Assembly (NCBI RefSeq): GCF_022012435.1
Contig: NZ_JAKLUA010000004.1
Span: 248,001-312,000 of the forward strand
Reading direction: 5' to 3'
DNA from: Bradyrhizobium zhengyangense
GTDB taxonomy: Bacteria > Pseudomonadota > Alphaproteobacteria > Rhizobiales > Xanthobacteraceae
DNA length: 64,000 bases
Under the pieces are notes generated by a model. It was not told where the DNA came from. It did no database searches and saw only the letters and a program-made list of their open reading frames with translations. The position numbers were made by a program, and so were the translations under genes. Numbering within the stretch: the first letter of the stretch is position 1; every line of letters begins with the position of its first letter. This document shows positions 25,797 through 33,608 of the stretch, piece after piece.

Positions 25797-25883
25797 TCAA
25801 TGATGCCAGAAGATCGCCAGCAGCAGGATGACCGGCAGCGGCACGCCAAGCAACCAAAGCAAGGCACCTCGTCCAAAGCCCAT
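25797..25883 (-). CDS. 28-residue single-span membrane protein
   Basis: The frame encodes MGFGRGALLWLLGVPLPVIL followed by LLAIFWHH. Residues 6-26 form one transmembrane helix with a Pro kink, and the ends are Arg and His-His. GGAGGAGGAAGTC immediately before the ATG is an excellent ribosome site, and a perfect terminator follows the stop. I recall near-identical short proteins across proteobacteria annotated as hypothetical, which supports a real gene. The function is unknown; it is easily missed by length cut-offs. Confidence 0.8.
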   Translation of the reverse strand: MGFGRGALLWLLGVPLPVILLLAIFWHH

Positions 25884-25991
25884 GACTTCCTCCTCCATAT
25901 TCATGACTGACATGACGTCGGAGAGAAGAAGAAGTTCCGCAGATGGCAGAGAGGGCAAATGCGTTCAGAGCATGGATCTAATGGGGTTAGA

Positions 25992-26144
25992 CTACCCGCG
26001 CCGGCGGCCGGCGATAACCTCGATCTCGCGGCGGCGCTCGCCGGCGAAAGTCAGGAGCTTTTCGATCGTGGGCGTATCCGTGATCCGTTTGGCCAGCCGC
26101 TCGGCGCGCGCCGCCTGATCTTCGAGATACTGGATCGTGTTCAA
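25992..26144 (-). CDS. Small hypothetical protein (50 aa), helical
   Basis: A TTG-initiated frame of 50 residues beginning NTIQYLEDQAARAERLAKRI, followed by KLLTFAGERRREIEVIAG. It reads as two amphipathic, Arg/Glu-rich helices. GGGGGGAC lies a few bases upstream of the TTG. The NTIxYLEDQAARAERLA pattern matches short Bradyrhizobium proteins I remember, including in the preference for a helical hairpin. Function unknown. Confidence 0.55.
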   Translation of the reverse strand: MNTIQYLEDQAARAERLAKRITDTPTIEKLLTFAGERRREIEVIAGRRRG

Positions 26145-26238
26145 GCGCCGTCCCCCCAAAGCCCCGAATTGCCGGACGCCTATGGTGCGGGAGAGCCGCT
26201 AATAGTCGGTTAAGCGCGGCAAAGGCGATTTATTGTTT

Positions 26239-26314
26239 GAGCATGATCTCCGCGCAAACGCGTTCCGCGTTTGTCGCGAGGGAAAACCGATACACACTTT
26301 TCCGGATCACGCTC
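26239..26314. repeat. Palindromic intergenic repeat abutting the RlpA stop codon
   Basis: The element opens with GAGCATGATC (26239-26248) and closes with the near-complement GGATCACGCTC (26304-26314). In its centre is the perfect hairpin CAAACGCG-TTC-CGCGTTTG (26255-26273). I recall this sequence type as a high-copy repeat of Bradyrhizobium and Rhodopseudomonas. Its last base is the last base of the RlpA stop codon, so it probably forms the 3' end of that message. Confidence 0.75.
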
Positions 26315-26838
26315 TATTGCACGACGTCGAGCCTGACATTGGCGAGGCCCTTGTCGACCATGCCGAGCGCCTCGGCCGCGGACGGCGAGATGTCGACGAC
26401 GCGGCCGCGCACAAAGGGCCCGCGATCGTTGACCCTGACCGTCACGAAGCGACCGGAGGAGACATCGGTGACGCGCAGCTTGGTCCCGAACGGCAGCGTG
26501 GGATGGGCCGCAGTCAGCTCGTTCTTGTCAAACCTCTCGCCGCTCGCGGTCTCCGTGTCCGAGTAGAAGCTCGCCACGCCCTGCGAGGCCGACGACTTGG
26601 CGCTTGCTGTGTCGACCGACCGATGCGGCCTGTAGATCGGACGCGGATGCAGCGCCGCCACGCGGTGCGGCCGCTCGATCGCAGCCTGCTTTGTGGTCGG
26701 AGCGAGATCGGCCCTCTGGCGGCCGACCGGTGATTGCGCGCAGGCGGCGAGCGATGCGGCCCCCATGATGACCAGCAGCAACCGTGACGAGGTTGCCGGC
26801 GAGGTCAGGGTCGTTTCGGCACGTGCAATGCGAGACAT
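26314..26838 (-). CDS. rlpA: RlpA-like septal ring lipoprotein
   Basis: A 174-residue lipoprotein of the RlpA family. The signal ends with the lipobox SLAAC, giving a lipid-anchored Cys near residue 32. A linker rich in Arg, Ala and His precedes the double-psi beta-barrel with GVASFYSDTETASGERFDKN, TAAHPTLPFGTKLRV and VNDRGPFVRGRVVDIS. There is no SPOR domain. The retained motifs are those of lytic transglycosylase RlpA proteins. It is 55% longer than the RlpA-like protein at 13.8 kb because of the linker. Start chosen at MSRIARAE, the last Met before the signal. Confidence 0.88.
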   Translation of the reverse strand: MSRIARAETTLTSPATSSRLLLVIMGAASLAACAQSPVGRQRADLAPTTKQAAIERPHRVAALHPRPIYRPHRSVDTASAKSSASQGVASFYSDTETASGERFDKNELTAAHPTLPFGTKLRVTDVSSGRFVTVRVNDRGPFVRGRVVDISPSAAEALGMVDKGLANVRLDVVQ

Positions 26839-26990
26839 GATGCGCCCTCCGAACACCCCTGAGTTTCGGTGGGCAATGAGGGCAGAACCTTGGCTGAACA
26901 AAAGCGGCCTTGCGGCCGCCATCGTTTCGCGCCGGCTGTGATGAATCCACCACAGTCACCTGTCCTGAATCGACACAAAATGGCGAGAAA

Positions 26991-27158
26991 TCAGCCCGAT
27001 ACGACGCGCCAGATGACCGGGCGCGTCTCCGGCCGCGCCTCGCCGGTCTCGACCTCACCCCTCATGAGCCGCGCGAGCTCGCGTCGATAGAGCAGCTGCC
27101 AGCCGGTTTTCAGGCTGGCAAGAAAGTCGAGCTCCCGTTGCGTCAGCATGCACATCAT
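26991..27158 (-). CDS. Small hypothetical protein (55 aa)
   Basis: A basic 55-residue frame with LTQRELDFLASLKTGWQLLY, then RRELARLMRGEVETGEARPE and a strand ending PVIWRVVSG. Two or three Met codons (27158, 27155, 27149) are possible starts. Composition and amphipathic helices suggest a true small protein, but no domain is recognisable and the ribosome site is weak. It lies between the RlpA and BlaR1-like genes on the same strand as both. Confidence 0.45.
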   Translation of the reverse strand: MMCMLTQRELDFLASLKTGWQLLYRRELARLMRGEVETGEARPETRPVIWRVVSG

Positions 27159-27324
27159 GAACCCGATCCGCCTGCGGGCCGTCCCTGAGGTCCCTAGCCG
27201 GCGCCCGCATCGAACATCCGCGGCAGACTGCCAAGCGTAATGTTACACAGCGTAACGGTTGCGGCAGACGGGCGCAAGCCGGGATCGGCCGCCTGCGCCC
27301 CTGATCACGACAACGCGAACGCAG

Positions 27325-29838
27325 CTAGAAATTGGGCCCGAGCGCGATCTTGGTGATCGTCCCATTCCTGACGCCGATGCGCCATTCCGCCGAGCCGTTG
27401 GCGAACTGGGCGAGATAGATGTCGCTGTCGAGCGCGGTGACGCCGCGGAACGAGACGGCGCGCAGCGCACCGAGCCGAGCCAGGATCGCCTGGTCGAACG
27501 GAAGCTGCGCACGCGTGATGTTGGCGACCTCGCTCGTCATATGATCGTAGTCGGGCTGCCCCTGGCCGATGCCTTCGATATAGTGCCGCAGCATCACCTC
27601 ACCATTGGCGATCGGAACGGCGCGCCGCGCGGCGCGTCCCTGCCGCGCGAGAAGGTTCGAGGCCTCGACATTGTGGAAGCGCGTCTGCCGGCCCGGCACC
27701 AGGATCTCCATGCACTTGCCCGACTTGTCGGCAATGACCCACGGATTGTTCACGCTGGTCAGCGTCGCCCAGGTCATATCCGACCTGACGACGCTCTGCG
27801 CCCTGCGCTCGCCATTCGCATCGAGATTGAAGACCTGAATGTCGTCCTCGGTCTCGTTGTAGAGCATGATCCTGATCGGCGACGTGCCGGCGCGGCCGCG
27901 CACGTTGGCCTCCTCCGAACAGGGGACGATGCCGCCGAGCTCGTCGTTGCCGTCGGGCCGGAAGATCACGTCGCCGGCCTTGCCGTCGGGCTCGATCAGC
28001 AGGCGGAATTCCGCGGTGCCATTCTCGAACTTGGCGCCATAGATGTCGTAGCCACCGGGCCCGACGCCGCGGAAGAAGATCGACTCGACCGCGCCGAGCG
28101 CTGCAAAGGTCGCGCGCAATTCGTCGAGGCGACGGTGGATATTGGCGGCCAGCGGCGCGCTCATGCGATCATAGCTCGGCGTGCCGCGGCGCAGATCCTC
28201 GATCCCTTTCAGGATCATCTCCTTGCTGCCGGCCGCCGGGACCTGCTCCCTGAACCTGTCAGGCACCTCCGCCAGGCGCCGGGCGAAGTCGGCCTCGATC
28301 GCCTGGGCCTGCGCCGCGTCGATCCGCGGCGCGAGGCGAGCGCCGGACGCGGCGTTCTGGACCAGCACGCGCGAGACCGAGGCTGCATCGTCGCGCAGGA
28401 AGATCAGGAGATGATCGCCATGGACGGAGAACGCGTCAGTGCCCTCGGCCAGCACCGCCGATCGGCCCTGCCCGGTCTCCTGCACCTGCAGACCATCGCC
28501 GTCGCGCCTGATGGTGAGCACGCGGCTCGGCGCAATCTTGTACCAGCCGACATATTGATCAAGCGACACCGGATCCGTCGTCGGTGCCGGCATCTCGGCG
28601 ACGTTGATAGCGCGCACGTCGCGGCCGTTCATATGCAGCGTCAGCTCGGACGAGCGGCGCTCCATATCAACAGCGAACGTGATCTCGCCAAATGAGGCCG
28701 CGTAGGACGCGGTGCCGTCGCCTGCAACGGTCAAGCGCAGCTTGCGCTGGCCGGTGAGCTGACCGTAGAGGTCGTCGCCCTCGCGGAAGATCGCGAACAC
28801 CGAAGCCGGGCCCATGGCGTAGAAATTGACAAACGGATGGTAATGCTCGGCCGGCACCTGACCGATATCAGAACCTGATGGCACAGGATCCGGCGTGCGG
28901 TAGGCGATCATGCCGGCCGACACGATCACGACAGGCACGATCGCCGCCGCGATCCGCAGCCGCTTGCGCCAGCCGACCGCCACGGGCATGGCGGCAGCGG
29001 CGATGATGCGTTCGACCCGTGCGCGCACGGTCGAGACCTGCGCCATCGCAAGCTCCATCGGCCGCGGCTTCACCGACGTCGCGACATCGAGCAGGATTTC
29101 CGCATAGGACAGCCGGTCGTCGATCATCTCGATCGCGCGGGCATCGCTGATGATCTCCGCAAGCTCGGCCAGACGCGCCAGCTGCCACCACGAGAACGGG
29201 CTGAACCAGAACACCACGCGATTGAGCGAGGCGAGCAGCAGGACGTAGAAATCCCTGTTGGCGACATGCGCGCCCTCATGCGCGAGCACCGCGAGGCGCT
29301 TCTTGGCGTCCCAGCCGAAAAACTGCGGCGGCACCAGGATGGTCGAGCCGAAAGTGACGGGGCCGCCGACGTCGCGACTGACGCGCACGTCCGCTCCGAT
29401 CAGGCCTTTCACCGGCTTTGCCGCGCGCGCAAGACGCCATGTCAGGCAAAGGCCGATCGCCAGCCGCATCAGCAACAGGCCTGCGACGCAGGCATAAACG
29501 GTGGTGGCAATTGTCCACCAGTCGATCGGGATGCCATGCTTTGCCATCGGCGCGATGGCCGCACCTGATGCGGTCGGCAAGGACGGCTGCGGCCGGTCCA
29601 GCATCGCGATATCGGCCGGCCAGACGTCATCGGGCACTGGCACGGACAAGGGCAGCCGGTCGATGGTGAGCGTCGGCCAGTGCATCACGAACGGCATCGC
29701 CAGCGATGCCAGCAGCACGACCACCCACACCGTCATATGAACGTGCGGATTGCGCACACGAAAAAGGATGAGACCGATCCAGACGACGCCTCCCAGCGCG
29801 AAGGAGCGTAACGCCGCCTCAGCCAGAGCCGCGATCAT
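27325..29838 (-). CDS. M56 (BlaR1/MecR1-like) membrane metallopeptidase with DUF3471-like, duplicated and VHL-like modules
   Basis: An 837-residue sensor-protease. Residues 1-310 carry four hydrophobic segments and the M56 zinc motif HEGAH at 187-191, with acidic residues in the ELAEIISDARA helix. Instead of a penicillin-binding sensor, the outer half has two DUF3471-like beta modules (about 332-415 and 427-505). A module at 538-628 (GTPSYDRMSAPLAANI, FFRGVGPGGYDIYGAKFENG) is repeated at 747-837 (GQPDYDHMTSEVANI, SFRGVTALDSDIYLAQFANG). Between the copies, 652-715 resembles a VHL beta domain (LYNETEDDIQVFNLDANGER, NNPWVIADKSG). It overlaps the BlaI-like gene as ATGA, so it probably cleaves that repressor on signal. 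The ligand is not known. Confidence 0.85.
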   Translation of the reverse strand: MIAALAEAALRSFALGGVVWIGLILFRVRNPHVHMTVWVVVLLASLAMPFVMHWPTLTIDRLPLSVPVPDDVWPADIAMLDRPQPSLPTASGAAIAPMAKHGIPIDWWTIATTVYACVAGLLLMRLAIGLCLTWRLARAAKPVKGLIGADVRVSRDVGGPVTFGSTILVPPQFFGWDAKKRLAVLAHEGAHVANRDFYVLLLASLNRVVFWFSPFSWWQLARLAELAEIISDARAIEMIDDRLSYAEILLDVATSVKPRPMELAMAQVSTVRARVERIIAAAAMPVAVGWRKRLRIAAAIVPVVIVSAGMIAYRTPDPVPSGSDIGQVPAEHYHPFVNFYAMGPASVFAIFREGDDLYGQLTGQRKLRLTVAGDGTASYAASFGEITFAVDMERRSSELTLHMNGRDVRAINVAEMPAPTTDPVSLDQYVGWYKIAPSRVLTIRRDGDGLQVQETGQGRSAVLAEGTDAFSVHGDHLLIFLRDDAASVSRVLVQNAASGARLAPRIDAAQAQAIEADFARRLAEVPDRFREQVPAAGSKEMILKGIEDLRRGTPSYDRMSAPLAANIHRRLDELRATFAALGAVESIFFRGVGPGGYDIYGAKFENGTAEFRLLIEPDGKAGDVIFRPDGNDELGGIVPCSEEANVRGRAGTSPIRIMLYNETEDDIQVFNLDANGERRAQSVVRSDMTWATLTSVNNPWVIADKSGKCMEILVPGRQTRFHNVEASNLLARQGRAARRAVPIANGEVMLRHYIEGIGQGQPDYDHMTSEVANITRAQLPFDQAILARLGALRAVSFRGVTALDSDIYLAQFANGSAEWRIGVRNGTITKIALGPNF

Positions 29839-30227
29839 TCTTTTTTCACTCCCCTCGCCTTCTTCGCCTTGGCCACCTGGTCGGCCAGCGCGCGCAATTG
29901 CTGCTGGTCGAGCATCGCATTGTCCACCATGCCGACGAGGACCTCCTCCATCGAGCCGTTGCAGAACCAGTCGACGATGCGCTGCACCGCCTTGGCCGCG
30001 ACCCGGGCGCGCGCCTCGGTGGCGTGGTAGACGTAAGTGCGTCCGTCAACCGTGTGGCGAGCATAGCCTTTTTCTTCGAGGCGGCGCAGCACCGTTCGCA
30101 CCGTCGATTCCTTCAGACGCCGCGACAGACGCTCGCGCACGATTTCGGCCGTGACCGGCCCATGGGCCCATACTATCTGCATGACCTCGTGCTCGAGATC
30201 GCCCAGGTCGGGCAAACGATCGTCCAT
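29835..30227 (-). CDS. BlaI/MecI/CopY-family transcriptional repressor
   Basis: A 130-residue winged-helix repressor. LGDLEHEVMQIVWAHGPVTA and STVRTVLRRLEEKGYARHTV are the helix-turn-helix and wing of the family. VYHATEARARVAAKAVQRIV and the C-terminal helices form the dimer region, where BlaR1-type proteases cut. The gene precedes and overlaps the M56 gene by four bases. An ACGCT-ACGA-AGCGT dyad at 30255-30268, 27 bases upstream, is a weak operator candidate. The regulated targets beyond itself are unknown, since no beta-lactamase lies nearby. Confidence 0.9.
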   Translation of the reverse strand: MDDRLPDLGDLEHEVMQIVWAHGPVTAEIVRERLSRRLKESTVRTVLRRLEEKGYARHTVDGRTYVYHATEARARVAAKAVQRIVDWFCNGSMEEVLVGMVDNAMLDQQQLRALADQVAKAKKARGVKKE

Positions 30228-30561
30228 GGTGGCTTACCTATTGAGATTCTTGTAACGCTACGAAGCGTCGCACATAAGGCCACGGCAGACAATTGCGATT
30301 GCGGTGATGCCGACCGGGCCGGGGAAAGGCTCTTGATGAGGCAGGCAGGGTGCCTCGCCCCTCACCCGGATCGCCCTGGACGGTGCTTCGCATCGCCGAG
30401 GCGATCCGACCTCTCCCCGCAAAGAGCGGGGAGAGGTTAGGCACATCAACTCGGCGCGCGCGGTAAGGAGCGCACGCGCTTCTCTCACCCCCTCGCCCCG
30501 TTCTCACGGGGAGAGGGTGGGATGAGGGGCTGCCTCCGCGGATTCGACCGCATTGTGAGCG
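30228..30561. other. Intergenic region upstream of the BlaI-like gene
   Basis: This 334-base gap between two minus-strand genes holds the likely BlaI-like promoter, the weak dyad at 30255-30268, and a long GC palindromic repeat (30410-30516). It has no convincing gene. The malic-enzyme stop lies at its far end. Confidence 0.5.
30410..30516. repeat. Palindromic repeat sharing arms with the 18.9-kb element
   Basis: CCTCTCCCCGC (30410-30420) pairs perfectly with GCGGGGAGAGG (30426-30436), the same arms as at 18919-18942. A second hairpin, CCTCGCCCCGT-TCTC-ACGGGGAGAGG (30491-30516), has one mismatch. The flanks contain the CCTCACCC and GGGTGGGATGAGG ends that frame such elements. Confidence 0.75.
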
Positions 30562-32214
30562 TCAGTATTTCGGCTCGTACATCTGCGACTGGACCAGGCC
30601 CTTCACGTCATTGGGCGCAGGCCCATCGGCGAGCCCTCGCTGAAAAGCGACATCAGCCACGGCCGCCGCAATGCGGGCCGAGACCTCGCGGATGCGCGGC
30701 AAAGCCGGATACAGGCTGCCCTGATCGAGATCCTCCTTGCCGACGCAATTGGCGAGCGTATGAGCGGCCGCCATGAACATCTCGTCGGTCACGAGCCGCG
30801 AACGGCTGGCGATGACGCCGAGGCCGACGCCGGGGAAGATGTAGGAGTTGTTGCCCTGGCGCGGCACGAAGGTACGGCCATTGAGCTTGACCGGGTCGTA
30901 GGGACTGCCACAGGCGAACAGCGCGCGACCCTCGGTGTAGCGATAGGCATCCTCCGCCGAGCATTCCGCCTTCGAGGTCGGGTTGGACAGCGCGAACACG
31001 ATCGGCTGTTCGTTGAGCTCGGCCATCGTCTTGAGCACCTCGGGCGTGAAGGCGCCGCCGACCGCGGCAACGCCGATGATCGCCGTCGGCTTGAGCGTCT
31101 TGATTGCGGTGAGGAAGTCGGCGATTGGCGCCTGGTCGGTGTGGGCATAGCGGAGCTTGTGGCCGTGCAGGCCGTCGCGGCCGCTGACGACGAGGCCACG
31201 GGAATCCACCAGCCAGTTGCGACGGAGCGCCTGGGCCTCCGTTGCGCCCTCCGCCATCATGGCGGAGACGACGAGATCGGCGATGCCGGTCGCCGCCTCG
31301 CCAGCGCCGAGGAACAGGATGCGCTGGTTCCGGAGCTTGCCGCCGCTGATACGCAGCGCCGAGAACAGGCCGGCGAGCGCGACGGCCGCGGTGCCCTGGA
31401 TGTCGTCGTTGAAGACGCAGGCTTCGTCCCGGTATTTGTGCAGCAACTTGAACGCGGAATGATTGGCGAAATCCTCGAACTGGATCAGCACGCCGGGGAA
31501 GGTCTTTCGCGCGGCGGTCATGAACTCGTCGACGAAGCTGTCATAGGCTTCGCCCGTCAGCCGCCGTTCGCGCAGACCGAGATAGTAGGGATCGCTCAGC
31601 AGCTCCGCGTTGTTGGTGCCGACGTCGAGCACGATGGGCAGGCACTGCTCGGGATGCACGCCGGCGCAGGCCGAATAGAGCGACAGCTTGCCGACGGGAA
31701 TCCCCATGCCATTGGCACCGAGATCGCCAAGTCCCAAAATGCGTTCGCCATCGGTGACGACGATCAACTTGGCCTGATAGGGCCAGTTCTTCAGGATCTC
31801 GGCGATCTGGCCGCGATCGTGCGAGGAGATGAACATGCCGCGCGGCCGCTGGAAGATCAGGCCGTATTTCTGGCAGGCGAGCCCGACCGTCGGCGTGTAG
31901 ATGATCGGCTGGATCTCGTCGATATTGTCGACGACGACGCGGAAGAACAGCGCCTCGTTGCGGTCATGCAGCGCGTTCAACGCGACGTATTTCTCCAGAT
32001 CCGTCGGCAGCGAGCGCAGATTGATCAGCACGCGCTCGACCTGCGCCTCGATCGTCAGCACGCAGGGCGGCAACAGGCCGCGCAGGCCGCGCGCGGCGCG
32101 CTCGGCTTCCGTGAAGGCCGTGCCCTTGTTGAGCAGGGGGTCGCGCAGCAGCGTCATGCCTTGCGCGGAATCGGATGATGTCGAATGGGCGCTGACCCGA
32201 GCAGGTCTATTCAC
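30562..32214 (-). CDS. NAD-dependent malic enzyme
   Basis: A 550-residue malic enzyme of the long (SfcA/MaeA) class, which converts malate to pyruvate, CO2 and NADH. IIYTPTVGLACQKYGLIFQR has the catalytic Tyr region, FEDFANHSAFKLLHKYRDEA includes the Lys-linked metal-binding helix, and VFNDDIQGTAAVALAG supplies the metal Asp pair. FLGAGEAATGIADLV is the NAD motif. Start chosen at GTG (NRPARVS), which has GGGGGA upstream; an upstream extension passes through repeat DNA. In rhizobia such enzymes feed acetyl-CoA during growth on dicarboxylates. It is monocistronic. Confidence 0.93.
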   Translation of the reverse strand: MNRPARVSAHSTSSDSAQGMTLLRDPLLNKGTAFTEAERAARGLRGLLPPCVLTIEAQVERVLINLRSLPTDLEKYVALNALHDRNEALFFRVVVDNIDEIQPIIYTPTVGLACQKYGLIFQRPRGMFISSHDRGQIAEILKNWPYQAKLIVVTDGERILGLGDLGANGMGIPVGKLSLYSACAGVHPEQCLPIVLDVGTNNAELLSDPYYLGLRERRLTGEAYDSFVDEFMTAARKTFPGVLIQFEDFANHSAFKLLHKYRDEACVFNDDIQGTAAVALAGLFSALRISGGKLRNQRILFLGAGEAATGIADLVVSAMMAEGATEAQALRRNWLVDSRGLVVSGRDGLHGHKLRYAHTDQAPIADFLTAIKTLKPTAIIGVAAVGGAFTPEVLKTMAELNEQPIVFALSNPTSKAECSAEDAYRYTEGRALFACGSPYDPVKLNGRTFVPRQGNNSYIFPGVGLGVIASRSRLVTDEMFMAAAHTLANCVGKEDLDQGSLYPALPRIREVSARIAAAVADVAFQRGLADGPAPNDVKGLVQSQMYEPKY

Positions 32215-32360
32215 GAATTCCCCCAGGGAGTTTCTTATTGAAGGGCGAGCATTGTCGGCCAGCGGTCCATCGAGATCAAGGACGTTGCCCCCTGGGCCAC
32301 GATTGTGATCTCGCACCGCAGCGAGGTTTTCGCGAACGATCCGCAGGTTGCTCTCTCCCC

Positions 32361-32468
32361 TCGTCATTCCGGGGCGCGACGAAGTCGCGAGCCCGGAATC
32401 CATTCATCCACTAACTCTGCCGCCCGATGGCTTCCGGGTTCGCGCTGACGCGCGCCCCGGAATGACGA
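32361..32468. repeat. 108-bp palindromic element with 18-bp perfect arms
   Basis: The outer arms TCGTCATTCCGGGGCGCG (32361-32378) and CGCGCCCCGGAATGACGA (32451-32468) are perfect complements. Inner segments around AGCCCGGAATCCA and TGGCTTCCGGGTTCG also pair with a few mismatches. The element lies in the 293-base gap between malic enzyme (upstream end) and the TctC-type gene, both minus strand. Confidence 0.8.
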
Positions 32469-32507
32469 GAAATCCTCAAGATGAGGGCGAAATGTGCCGC
32501 AACAGCT

Positions 32508-33509
32508 CTACTCCGGCCTGATATCCGCAGCTTTCACGACAGGCCACCATTTCTCGATCTCGGCCTTCTGGAAGGCGCCGAGAGCTGCGGGCGATTGCTG
32601 GTCCACCGGCGGAATCTCCTGCCCAAGTTCGGCAAAGCGCTGCCTGACGGCGGGATCGGCAAGAGCTGCGACAATGGCTGTGTTGAGCTTTGTGATAGTC
32701 TCCTTCGGCGTATTCTTCGGTGCCCAGATGCCGTGCCAGTAGGAGATGTAGAGACCGGGTAGCCCGGCCTCGTCGACGGTCGGAATGTCGGGCGCGGATG
32801 CAAGCCGCGTCGGCGAGGTCACGGCGAAAGCTTTGATCGCGCCACTCTTGACATGCGGCAGCGAATTGGTGGCCTGGTCGAACATGATGTCGATCTGTCC
32901 AGCGACGAGGTCGATCATCGCCGGCCCCGCGCCACGATAGGGCACGAACTGGAAGTCGGTGCCGGTCCTTTCCTTGAAGAAAACGCCGGCGACATGCGCG
33001 CCGGTGCCGGCGCCAGCCGTGCCCGCGGTGGCCTTGCCGGGATTGGCCTTTAGCCAGGCGATCATCTCTTTCAGGCTGTTTGCCTCGAGCGACTTCCGGC
33101 CGACAATCAGCTGCGTGCCCATCGCGACCAGCGCGACGGGCTCGAAATCGGCGAGCAAATCGTAGGGCAGCTTGAAGATCGCGCCGTTGAGCACATGCGT
33201 GCCCCAATGGCCGATGGTGATGGTGGTGCCGTCGGGCGCGGCCCGCGCGACGCGGGCGCCGGCGATACTGCCGGAGGCGCCGGCGACGTTCTCGACCACG
33301 ATCGTCGCATGCAGATCGGCCGCGATCCGTTCCGACAGGATCCGCGCCAGCGTATCGGTCGGCCCGCCCGCCGCGAACGGGACCACGAGGGTGATGGGCC
33401 GAGAGGGGAACGATTGCGCACCGGCCGGTGCGGTCCACGCCGCGCATCCGATCACCGCGCACACGACGATTACATGACCGCGCAATCCGGCCCACAGCCC
33501 CCGCATCAC
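32508..33509 (-). CDS. TctC/Bug-type tripartite tricarboxylate transporter binding protein
   Basis: A 333-residue exported solute-binding protein of the Bug/TctC family. A Sec signal (VIVVCAVIGCAAWTAPAGAQ) is followed by FPSRPITLVVPFAAGGPTDT, the family's first loop, then VENVAGASGSIAG and FVPYRGAGPAMIDLVAGQID, its ligand-binding loops. No TctA/TctB membrane genes adjoin, which is common for this amplified family. The ligand is likely a carboxylate but cannot be named. An alternative start is the second Met. The downstream neighbour by position is malic enzyme, which may only be coincidence. Confidence 0.9.
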   Translation of the reverse strand: MMRGLWAGLRGHVIVVCAVIGCAAWTAPAGAQSFPSRPITLVVPFAAGGPTDTLARILSERIAADLHATIVVENVAGASGSIAGARVARAAPDGTTITIGHWGTHVLNGAIFKLPYDLLADFEPVALVAMGTQLIVGRKSLEANSLKEMIAWLKANPGKATAGTAGAGTGAHVAGVFFKERTGTDFQFVPYRGAGPAMIDLVAGQIDIMFDQATNSLPHVKSGAIKAFAVTSPTRLASAPDIPTVDEAGLPGLYISYWHGIWAPKNTPKETITKLNTAIVAALADPAVRQRFAELGQEIPPVDQQSPAALGAFQKAEIEKWWPVVKAADIRPE

Positions 33510-33608
33510 TCTCTCCCACCGTTCTTGACGTCCGCATGTCGTCAGCGGACTGGAGGGCGAGTGAACGCCGCCGGTTGAGCGGAGGCAAGGCGGAAATTTA
33601 CCGCGTAC

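Noticed and set aside
30255..30268. ACGCT-ACGA-AGCGT as a firm BlaI operator
   Set aside because: The dyad is short, occurs easily by chance at this GC content and lacks the TACA/TGTA core of known BlaI/MecI operators; kept only as a weak candidate.
32476..33588. A 370-codon frame overlapping the TctC-type gene on the same strand in another frame
   Set aside because: It is extremely Arg-rich without motifs; the shorter frame has a signal peptide and Bug-family loops.
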